A DNA stretch of 64,000 nt from Aldrovandia affinis. Taxonomy: Eukaryota > Chordata > Actinopteri > Notacanthiformes > Halosauridae. Both the position numbers and the translations under genes were made by a program. The first letter of the stretch is position 1. Every line of letters starts with the position of its first letter. Shown here piece after piece: positions 28,501 through 40,500 of this stretch. The notes beneath the pieces are model-generated. The model searched no databases and was not told the origin of the DNA. It saw nothing but the letters and a program-made list of their open reading frames with translations. The stretch lies in assembly GCA_029706075.1 (NCBI GenBank), contig JAINUG010000055.1, positions 5,575,839-5,639,838 of the forward strand. Direction: 5' to 3'.

Positions 28501-31500
28501 GTTTGTTTTACCTGCGTAGGGACTGCACATTCCACATACAATTATATGTTGGAAATGCAATTTCAATTAATATCATTTTGAGTGCTTATCGTTCCTCCAC
28601 CACGCATCCAACTTCCTATTTTGCCTTGGTTACAACTTAGGTTAAAAATTCCCTCCATCTTGTCTTTGTTCTCGATGTCCACGTGCTTAAAGCGTGCACG
28701 CACATGCGCACGACTCACACACACGAATGCACGGCCATGTGCTTCATCAAGCTTGCGCTCAAATGCGCCCCACACACGCACACACAGATATATGCATGCA
28801 TTCACACATACAGTTATTGTTCATAAATGTGTTGAATTGTGCTTTGCTGTTTTGATACTTCATGTCCAATAAATGTCATATATTATTTTTATTACAAGGT
28901 TGTCTGTCTTAATGTTACACTAGTATTGAATTGAGCCAACCTCTTCTAATTAGAGCTCTTTGATGCCTTCAACCCCTTGGTTAGGTCATCAATATTACAC
29001 ATTTGGTATTAACTAAATGTTAATAATGTTGTGATCTGATTAAGATGAATTAACTATTAATATTTTAATTTAATTGTAATGATTAATTTAATTATTAATT
29101 GAAATTCCAATTTGATAGTTAAGTATATTTTATAAGACTGATATACGAAACCTAATGAGACATATTATAAGAATACTTGTATTGTTGGCTGCTACCGTGT
29201 TAGGAATTAACAAGCCTTACATTGTGACGTCAACCATATTAGAATTCTAATTTCTAGTGGGATAGCACCCTACACCTGTGTGGATTAGCCATAGGCTCTG
29301 TTGTGTTGTGCTGTGTTGTTTGATGCAGTGGCAGAGGTGCCAAGTTCCAAGATTTTGGCTCAAACTGTTTAGTTTTTTTGGTAGCAAGTCATTTATATAT
29401 ATTATGCCATTTAGCAGGCGCTTTTATCCAAACAGATTTACAGTTGTGAATGCATACATTTTTCAGTGTATGTGGTCCCAATGGGAATCGAACCCACAAC
29501 CTAAGCATTGTCAATGCCATGCTCTACCTATTGAGCCACACAGAACCACGCAATGAAATAAGTGAATATTGAAAAAGAAAAGAAAAAGCTGGCACTCGTG
29601 ATTTGCCAAAAGAAGCACGCTTCCTTTCATTCTTCTGCTACATGAGCTGTAAAAATTGGTGCAATATGCAAGGACGAGTTTGGTGAGGGGGAGGGTACGT
29701 CTTCCTCACCCTGTCTGTAACCCGCAGACTGCCGAGGGAACCCCCGTTGACGTGAAGGCGAAGAACAAGGGGGACGGAACCTACGCCTGCTCCTACACCC
29801 CCACCGCCCCGCTCAAACACACCGTGGCCATGGCCTGGGGAGGAGTCAACGTGCCCAGCAGCCCCTTCAGGGTAAGCCTAGCCCGGGGGTCAAAGGTCAG
29901 CCCAACAGCGCGACCTCTCATTGTCATCACTACCCTCACCGAGGAACGTTGCACCGTTTTTGCGCAGTAGTCTGGCGCCGCACTACATCGGCGACGGGCT
30001 GAGTATTTTGCAGGCTTTAGCGGATCTATGTAACGTTACTTTGACCATGACCAATATTTGTCAGCTTTTCAGGGATTAAAAAAAAAATATATATATGTAT
30101 TGCAGAAGTGTAACATAAGACTGAAATGTATACGGAATTATGGTGGAGGTATAAAACGATTACTCTGACTGGGATTTTTGTAGTATTTCTTCTCTTTTTC
30201 CATAAAGGTTAAAGAACAGATTAGATTTCTTTTTACAGGAATTGTATGTATTTTTGGATCAGGTTCTAATATATTTGTCCAACTTAAATATTTATTCAAT
30301 TTGTCATTGTTTTTTTCGGAAGATTTAGAAATTAAGAAATGTTTGTATTCAACATTTAATCGTTCATATTTATACATGATTTCGTTGGACGATGATTTTG
30401 TTCTTGAATGTTTATGCTGCTTTTACACATTTATTCAACTGCACTGGGACAAATTATTTCAAGTAACAAGTATGAAATGTGCTGATTTCTGATAAGTCCA
30501 TGACTTTAAATGGCAGCTAGGACAGATGTGTTCCTGTGTTCCAGAACAAATGGACATAGTGGATTGGATTTAGTGTAAAAAAAAAAAAAAATATTGCAAT
30601 TTTCACATTTCCAATTTCTATTAGGGGTGTGATGGTATACCTATTATGGTATAATTTAATATGAAAACATGTATAAATTGTCAACACGCCATAACTAAAA
30701 ACCGGCGGTTTGGCGTCGCGCATCCTGTAATTTTTGGTGGTTTTTAGCTTAAAAACTGATACTGCGATATACCGAAAACCGTGATATTGAGTAGTACGAT
30801 TATCATACCGTGAAAATGTCATACCGTCACAGCCCTAAGTTCAAGTTTTGGAGACTGAATCACTGATTACATCAGCCCGAAGAACAGACAGACTTTGCTA
30901 CATGCTGAAATCGCCAAGAAGGGGCCTCCGTTCAACAAGAGTGACATCATCGTCGGTCTGTGGGGGACTCTGGATTACTGGACCTCCTGTTTGGGAGTGC
31001 CAGAGCTTTCAGCGATAAGACCCGCACCTCCACAGGCCATAGAGCAGCACCAACACGGCCCCAGCCGCACTCTTCAAAGACTGCCTTTATCCCTTTGAGT
31101 TTTCCACAAAGACTTCATGACTGCTTTAATTCAAACTCACAATAACCAAAATTAATTGTTGTTCAATAAATTTCACTGGTAGGTCTTATTCGGAGCTCTT
31201 GCTTTTTTTGTGTGTGTTGTTTTGTATGTTTGGTCCAGATTTGCCATGTCAGCACGATGTGTGTGGTTTTTATGGTTTCAGGCTGGGTACTTCTCACGTT
31301 CTGTGTGAGATGGGTCGAGAGAACACCATGATCCTGTGGCAATTTTGAAAAAAAATACTGAATAACAGTAATGCATGTAATATGTAACATTCACAGGAAC
31401 CAAATTAAATTACACTATGACCGAGTATACAGAAAAAGCCTCATCAGTGGATTTGTTTTTTTTTTCTTCTTTTTTTCCATACATAACTTTTTAAAGTGTA

Positions 31501-34500
31501 TTTTTAATGGGCATCAGGTGCTTAACAAGGATGTCTGCGTCCGGTACTTAAAGCGGTACTTGTTGAGTCAGCTTCCTGTCCTCAGCGAGCCTCTCTCCTT
31601 CCAGGTGAACGTCGGGAAGGGAAGTCACCCCCACAAGGTAAAGGTGTTCGGCCCGGGCGTGGAGAGGACGGGGCTTAAGGCCAACGAGCCCACGCACTTC
31701 ACTGTGGACTGCACCGACGCGGGGGAAGGTGACTACAACTCCCAGTATTCCCGGTGTTCGGTGTTCTCTGACCCGCTTCCTGTGCTTCACTGTAGAATGA
31801 TTGCACGTGGGGTTTTCATGAATATCCAAGAATTCCATTGCTTTGTGGTGGTGGGGGGGATAGATGCACAGCAGCCATGCGATGTGGGTCTTCCGTTTCA
31901 GCACAGTGTCTCGTAGGGCTTTTACCTGCCATTTCATTGGGCACAAGTAAATTACCCCCTGCTTTCGAGGACTTGGCTATACTGTCTTGTGTCCAAATGT
32001 GCCTTTACCCCACAGCTGCTTTTCCATCCTTTAAAACTTATGGTCTCTTTTTTTTAACCCAATGAAATTACTTTAGAGCAGGGCTACGCAATTAGCGGCC
32101 CGTGGGCCAAATGCAGGCCAGAGTACTGCTTTTGACCAGCCTGCCAACTAGCATTTCTCACACAGTTGACTCATGGAAAATATGTAGAGGTAACCTAGTT
32201 TTTTTATGCATCTCCCCCACCGCCCCCGGCCCCAACAAACACTAAATTAATTTGACCCACGTGCAGTTTTGGTTTTTAAAATCTGGCCCCCACGGGAAAG
32301 TAAATGAATAGCCCTGCTTCAGAGTGTTCAGCACATCTAACCAGATTTGTTTCACAGGGGATGTCAGCGTGGGGATCAAATGCGACGCCAACGTCGTCAG
32401 TGATGCGGAGGAGGACATTGACTTTGACATCATTCCCAACGCCAACGACACCATCACCGTGAAGTACACGCCCCCGGGCGCGGGCCAATTCACCATCAAA
32501 GTACTGTTTGCTGGACAGGTGAGTCACCCGTGTTCCTAATGCCTTTCTATTCTGTCGTGTTTAGATTAGGGATGTTAATGATTAATCGATGATCGATTAA
32601 TCGCCGTTAAGAATTTGATCGATCAAGCACATCACATTAACGATTATGTATCACAGCACTGTGGAGTGAATGTAATAATATTGCTTTGAAGCAACAGTTA
32701 AAACCTTGTTGATTTTATAAAATATATCATACGCCACATTTTTCCGTTTTTTTATTTTTTTTACAAGATTATTTGATGAATTGTTTGTTAACAATCAGCG
32801 GTGACAATCGATCAAGGAAATTTCTTAAAATTAGCATCCCTAGTTTAGATTGGCGAGGTCTCTCTAAGCCTTTTGGGTTCCTTACCTCACCTGAACATGT
32901 TGCTTTCTTTTGTACTTTAAGCTGTTTAGTGCTTTCTCCCCCCCCTTTTTTGTATGTGCAAATAAATAAATAAAATCAAATGCTGAACGAGCATGAGTTT
33001 GACGGGCGAACCTCGAGTCAAAAGCTGCCAGCTCATTCCCTGGTTTTTGCTCCTGCTGTTCTCCACTGTGGTAAAAATGTGCATTCCTTAACACTTTGGA
33101 CACTTTCTCAAGAGCACCTCTGGGCCTTCTCAAAATGGCCAAATCATAGCCACTTGGTCCCTCAGAGAGGATGGGATGTGCCCGGGAATACGGCACATCC
33201 GGCCTGCTTGTCCAAAGCGCATCGTGACCAAGAGTCCTTGTCTCTCTCTCCTGTAGGAAATTCCCATCAGCCCTTTCCGTGTGAAGGTGGAGCCCTCACA
33301 CGACGCCTCCAAGGTGAAGGCTGAAGGCCCTGGAGTGGCACGCGCAGGTGAGTCCCTGTGCCCACCTGTCGTCCCGCTCTTATTTTGAAAAGAAAACATG
33401 GACCCCCCAAGACTGAAGGGGGAGCTCAAGGCCTCTGCTTTATTATGCACTCTGTGAAAATTGTGATTTAATTCATTACGTACCTGATGAGTTGCTCACG
33501 TTTAGGCATCGAGTGCTTACATAACTTATTGTTGTTGTTTTTTTTGTTTACATATAATCCATTTAAACTGCTGGTTGTTTCGTCAGGTTGAGTACCTTGC
33601 TCAAGGGTACAACAGCAGTGCCCCAACCTGCAAACAGTGACAAAATGATGCATTATGACAGTATTGCGACATTGGTTATAAACTGTAATATGCTGTCATG
33701 ACTGGTTATGACAGGTGTTATGTCATGCTTATGATGGCGTTATGTAGGCTTTATGGCATCAAGTGAAGTCGTGCCTTAAGTGTAACTAAGTTAGCCTGGG
33801 CCCCTAACCATTATATTACAGTGCCATCCATGTGTTGATGGATTAGGTGTTGAAACTTTTTATGTCCATTGTTGGAAGGTTTCTGCTTTGGACCCACGAA
33901 GGCAAAACATCTTCTCGTTTTATTTTGTTTTGGGAGCAGGAGTGGAGAGTGGCAAGCCCACGCATTTCACCGTTTTCACCAAAGGGGCTGGCAAAGCCCC
34001 CCTGGACGTGCAGTTCACTGGAGCCAGCAAGGGAGAGCCTGTCCGAGATTTTGAGATCATCGACCACTATGACTACTCCCACACCGTCAAATACACCCCC
34101 GTCCAGCAGGTGTGCTGTTTCCCGGGCTTGGGTTAATCTGAGATGTAGTTTGGTTCTGTCTTCTGAGTGTGGTGTTACAGGAGCAAGACTGACTTTGGAC
34201 CAGAGTGACTTGGGTCTGCAGTACTGTACCCTTGATTGAGATGTACAATTGCTCTACTAAAAAGCTGAAGTCCAGTTAAAAAATACCCACGACAAATAAA
34301 ATTCAACCAGAACCTATGGAATTCATAATTGTATGCACGGTAGTGTAAGTGTATGCTCCTGTCCCCATTCCGCAGGGTGAAATGGCAGTTGCAGTGACCT
34401 TTGGGGGTGACCCAATTCCCAGAAGCCCCTATTCTGTGGGCGTGGCTGCCCCTCTGGACCTCAGCAAGATTCAAGTTGACGGCTTGGAGAGCAGTGAGTA

Positions 34501-37500
34501 GCCTCTGGATCGGGAAGGTTGCCAGGACGTCCTATTTTCCATTCTATTCCTATTTCCAGAGCGTCCTATTTTTTATTCCAAATTATACTCTATTAGGGTC
34601 ACTTATCAATGTAATGTTTTTTTATGTATTTTTTTTATGAACTCCAATTACTGCTGAGATTGTAAATGTTCTGTCCTGTTTTTGAGGTTAGTTTTTTGTA
34701 TCCCCCACACTTGTTCTGAAAATGTACATGACAAAACGTTTAGCTGAGGGTGCAAATAGTCTCATTAGTTTTCTCTCTTCACTGGCTGGCTGTAATTTCC
34801 TGCTGTGAACAGGACAAAAATAGGACCAGGAAAGGAAAGAATGACACAAACCAAAATGGCTTTGTTTTTGTTTGTTTTTACACTGTTTATGTCCATTTGG
34901 GGGTGCTCCGATTGGGGGAAGTGAGAGGTGGCCCAGCACTTAATGAATGAATGTATTATTATTAATAATATCAATAATACAATATTTTTATTATCCTTAT
35001 TTGTCTAACACATTTCCAGCAGTACAGCACAAACTGATAAGTTATTAAAATGGACAGAGCATAAAAAGCATAACATAAATAAATGACCTATATAAAACCA
35101 AATATTAAGTTAAAGGGGTTTTAAGTATAGTGTCCACAATCGTCTTGGAAAATGTACAAGTAGCACAGCTTTGACAGCATGCTACATTCGCATGAAAGTA
35201 TAAATATCCAGGCAAACTGTGTGCCAGTGCCAGTGTCAGTGTCATGTCCAGACTCCGTAATGTTTTCTGATGCTCTGATTTAAAATGCCTTAAACGGCAG
35301 CACCCCCTGAATTTCAGGAGTGGAGGTGGGTCAGGAATGAAAACCAGCAATGAAGATATAATAATAAGGGACACTAACAGCACTGACTGCAAAATGAGGG
35401 AAATTTGGGAAATTGCCCACAGGAATTTATGGGAATTCCGGGAGTTCCATGTTACTGAAGCACTGTTCTGGTTGAAACCCTGTGAACTGCAGGAGTGGAG
35501 GTGGGTCAGGACCAGCAGTTTACAGTGGACACGAAGGGGGCAGGAGGCCAGGGGAAGCTGGAGGTTCGGATCACCAGCCCCTCCAGCAAGGCAGTGGTCT
35601 GTGCGGTGGAGCCCCAACCCAAGAAGGACTGCAGCCTGGTCAAGTACATCCCCAAAGAGGAGGGCTTCTGGATGGTGGACGTCAGCTACGATGGCAGCCC
35701 CATCCCAGGGAGCCCCTTCCAAGTGGAGGCCTCGCTGCCCCCAGACCCCAGCAAGGTACGTCAGCACCCCCTTGAGGTTGTCTAAACTACATTGTTGCCA
35801 CCAACACCAGTCCTGGGCCACATTTCTAGGAACATTTTAACGTTTTGGTATCCAGTATGCCTCCTGAATTAGGAGTCATGGAAATGTTGTTGAGCTATCA
35901 GGGAATTTTGCCTGGGTAAAACCATGCAAACCTTGTGAAACTTGGCCAAACATATGTTCAGATATGGAATTAAACTGTTTGTTAAAACAATTTAATTGTG
36001 AATATACACTGTTACAGAGAAGGTTTTCTAAACCTCCTTGCCCTTAAGTAGTGTGCTACATGTAAGTGCAGTCTTTAATCTGAGGGATGCCCAACTCCAG
36101 TCCTGGAGGGCCGGTGTGTATGCTGGTTTTCCTTCCAACCACTTATTCTGGCTTAATTTTCTAAACGGCCATGTACTCCAATACTGGTTCACTCCTATAT
36201 CGGAGCCACAGTAGAATGTTTTCACCAAGGATATGTGTGCAATTGGTAGCTCCTTACTTAAGAAAATGTCAAATCAAATAAATCATTAATTGAATCATTA
36301 AGAGCAGAAGTTGGCATATGGCATTAAGAGCAGAAGTTGGCATGTAATCCCAAAATGGATCGGCCCTCGTTGTGCACCCACTGCTCTATGACAGGGGTGT
36401 CCAATTTTACCCGTGAAGGGCCGGTGTGTCTTCAATCAAGTCCTTGATTCATTGAATTGGGTGTTGTAGTGCTGGGCTAGAACAAAAACCTGCACCCACA
36501 CCGGCCCTTCTCGGATTAGACTGTACACCCCTGCTCCATGCACCGCCACGCGTAAATACGCCCAATGTTCTAAACGGAACACAGTGGCCGTGGCCGAAAC
36601 CGCTCACTGCTTCCCTATTCCCTATTCCCTATATAGTATATACTATATAGTGTACTATTTAGAGAACGAAAGTAGTGTTTTCGGAGACTACAACTGAACG
36701 TCATTTGCGTAAAAAAAAAAAAAAAAAAAAAAATGATATTCAGGTGACGCAAGCGGATGTGCTCAGTATCATAAACAAACCGAGCACTCATGGCGGCAGG
36801 TTTAAATGTGCTAAAGTTTTGAGTTTCAAAGACGGGCAAAATTTTGTGTAAATGTAAGTAACGTCGCTGTATTTCTTTCTTTCGCCATTCTTTCCCTTCT
36901 CTCCTTCGGTATGACACGACCGCATTGCATTGTGGTAGACGGGATCAATTCTAGGGTAAAGTAGGGTACAGTCGATGTACACTACAAATCACGGTGAATT
37001 GTGGGTATTTTCTCGTTCCCTATTTAGTGTCCGAAATTCACATTTTAGAATTCGTCGCACTCTACAAAATGGCGTCCACACAAAGTAGTGTACTAAATAG
37101 GGAATAGGGAGTGGTTTCGGACACGGCCAACGTTTCCTTGATGAGCTGCTGGTGTTTTGATTGGCAGTTGGTGCTGATGGATTTTTGTCTCTCCTCCCCC
37201 TCCCCAGGTGAAGGCCTTTGGCCCCGGTCTGAAAGGAGGGCTGGTGGGCGAGCCGGCACCGTTCACCATCGATACCAAGGGTGCCGGCACTGGTGGGCTG
37301 GGCCTGACCGTGGAGGGCCCCACTGAGGCCAAGATCGAGTGCTCAGACAACGGGGACGGCACCTGCTCCGTGTCCTACCTGCCCACCGAGCCCGGCGAGT
37401 ACCTGGTCAACATCCTGTTCGAGGAGTCGCACGTCCCCGGCTCACCCTTCCACGCCGACGTCCAGATGCCCTTTGACCCCTCCAGGGTGGTGGCGTCGGG

Positions 37501-40500
37501 CCCCGGGCTGAAGCGGGGCAGGGTCGGGGAGATGGGGGTGGTGAATGTGGACTGTGCCAAGGCTGGACCAGGGCAGCTGGCCTTGGAGGCTGTGTCTGAC
37601 TCGGGCTCCAAGGCCAAGGCGGAGGTGCAGGACAACAAGGACGGGACATACATGGTCACCTACGTGCCCCTCACGGCCGGCATGTACACCCTCATGCTGA
37701 AGTACGGGGGCAAGGCCGTGCCCAACTTCCCCGCCAAAGTTGTGGTCGACCCGGCCGTCGACACCAGCAAGGTGAAGGTGTACGGGCCTGGAGTCAAAGG
37801 AGAAGGTAAACTTCACGTTTAGCCGTGAGGCCTTTTTTGACGGATTAAGCAACAAAAGGCAACATTAATTCATGGAGGTGCAGCCATTTTCTTTCGATGT
37901 TGAGTTGGCTTAGTGACGCATGGTTCAGTTGTGTTGGGAGATCCGCTTATGTTGATCTGCTTTGCTGTGGGAGGGGGGTTTAAAATGTCACATCAACATG
38001 AAAACAACGTGAATCCAACTTGACCATTTCAAAGGAAATCCTTTACCATCAACAGTGTTTCTTTTGCACTCGGCTCCCGTGACTTCATGGGTTTGTTTTC
38101 CTGGACACCAGAGGGGTGACTGTGAAGCCGCTTCTGTTTCGGCACTCCCCCCCAACACATGGCATCCCTCCGCTCTTTGAATTCACAAGCAGTGACTTCA
38201 GAGCAGCCGAGAAGAAGTGCCATTATTTGAATGACGCTTGGGTGAAAGAGATCCTGCTCTCCACAGAGCATAAAGGCGGCGATGACATTTTTACAAAAGG
38301 GCCGATGGCTCACAGATGGGATGTCGGCTTTTAAAATAGCTGAATAGATTGAGCAGTTTTTTAAATTTTATTTAAAAAGAAAATATATATTTATTTTAAG
38401 ATTTTTTTTTCCAGTTTCCTGATTTTTTTCTTCCCCCCTGGTAAAAACTCCCAGTTTGGTAGCCAATTATTTCTTTCAATTTACCCTCCCCCACGAACCC
38501 GCCACTCATCTTCAGAGGCAAGCCAGTTTTTCCTGTGCAGGGACGCCTTTCGCGCTTCTCTGTGAGCCCGTGCTAGGTCACCCTCCCCCCACCCTCTGGG
38601 GCGGTCAGCCAATCCCGCCTCCAAAGGGGCTCTCGGCCAGAGCCGGACTGACACAGCCAGGTTTCGAACCGCGGCTGCACTGGGCAACTTGCATTCCGGG
38701 CAAATGCTTTGACCGTTACGCCACCCGAGGGCCCGAGCAGTGGGTTTTTTTTGGGCTGTTGCTGTGTTTCGCATGTTCAAAGTCTAAACCATCCTTTTGA
38801 TTTAACTCGGCAGTGTAGTATAATGGCTAAGGGACTGGACTGGGCTTGTAACATAAGGTTGCAGGTTCGTTTCCCAGATGGGGCACTACCATTGTACCCT
38901 TGAGCAAAGGTACTTAACCTGAATTGCTTTGGTAAATCCAGCTGTATAAATGGATTATATGTGAAGACATTTAAACTGTAAGTCGCTCTGGATAAGACCA
39001 TGTCCTAAATGCCTGTAATGTAAATCTCTCCTATAGTTTTATCATTTTTATTTCATTGTTTATTTTTTTATTAATTGTTTTACACACAGGAGTATTCCGC
39101 GAAGCCACCACTGAATTCACCGTGGACGCCCGCCCTCTGACCAAAGTGGGTGGAGACCACATCAAGGCCCAGGTCACAAACCCGTCAGGTGGCGTGAATG
39201 ACTGCGTGATCGTAGACAAGGCGGACGGGACTTACAGCGTGGAGTACACGCCCTTCGAGAACGGTACGATCTTGGGCACCCCAAAACTATGAGCCCAACT
39301 GACTTCTCACCCCAACGTGGTGCATCTCTGCCCAAATTCCGGGGGTGGGCTAGAGTGTTAGATTGTCCCCCCAGATAATTTCTGTCCGTTCCTAACAAGT
39401 CCTCCCCCAAATCCCTCAAGCTCCGCCCTTCCTTGCATGCGTGTTCGTTGATGGCGCTGCGTCGCGTGACTCTTGGTTGTGTCGTTGCGTGACAGGAGTC
39501 CACAGCGTGGAGGTGCTGTCCGACGATGCCCCTGTGCCGAAGAGCCCCTTCCAGGTGGGCGTGGTGGAGGGCTGCGACCCCACGCGTGTGCGGGCCGAGG
39601 GCCCGGGGCTCCAGGAGGCCCTGACTGAGCATCCCAACAACTTCTCCATCATCACCAGGTGAGAGGGCCACAATCACTGGCCATCTTCCCAGGCAGACTG
39701 AAAGCCTCCTTGCATTACGTTACAGGCATTTAGCAGGCGCTCTTACCCAGATTCAGTTTACTTACACAGTTTACATTTCTTTACATACAATCCATTTATA
39801 CAGCTGGATATTTACTTAAGCAATTCAGGTTAAGTACCTTTGCTCAAGGGTACAATCTGCAACCTTAATGTTACAAGCCCAGTTCCCTAACCACTACACT
39901 ACTCTGCCAGCTCACCCTTTAAGACTGCATCTTGGCTCATAACCCATCCTCACCCTCTCGCACTTTAAATTAATTTGATAAATTCAGGTGGTTTACCCTT
40001 TTTTTTACATTTCCTTTCTATGGTGTTGGAAGATCTCTTCATACATGTTAAGATTTGTGCCATAGTACTAGGATTGGCATGTTCAACCTAGGGTAGTGTT
40101 TTAGTGATGATGCGCGTAAACCTGCTGGTCTGGGAGCAGTGGCGGCGCCAGGGGGGGGGGCTTGCCAGGGCTGTAGCCCCGTCAGGAATTTGCATAGCAC
40201 CGGCGCAGCCCCCCCAAGCATTTCCTTACAATTTTACATTTTAATTAAACACTTTAAATTATTGACCTGCACAGGTGTCTACATTTTATGAGCACCGCCT
40301 CACAACCATAAAGCACCCCCAACCAAATATTTCTGGCGCCGCCCCTGTCTGGGAGTGTTGTTCAGTCAGGTCTATGTCAGTGCTTATGTTACTCTTGTGG
40401 ATGCACTATCACTGTGGATAAGAGCGTCTGCTGAATGAATGTAATGTGACGTATAGGGTTCTGTCATACTGACCTCTTTCTCCGTGAGCTTTGAATGGTG

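Larger units (their letters stand above)
35756..37207 (+). other. flnc intron 20
   Basis: 1452 bp, almost filled by elements: palindromic repeats at 36084-36190 and 36392-36533 and a large inverted-repeat element at 36582-37132. The first 300 bp show nothing recognised. Confidence 0.7.
37806..39089 (+). other. flnc intron 21
   Basis: 1284 bp with two SINEs (38358-38734 minus, 38811-39026 plus). 37806-38350 shows nothing recognised. Confidence 0.7.

Noticed and set aside
38811..38890. Possible tRNA genes at SINE heads (also 3660, 29480, 54230, 12120)
   Set aside because: Box A and box B motifs are present but the sequences are fused to SINE bodies and do not form complete tRNAs.
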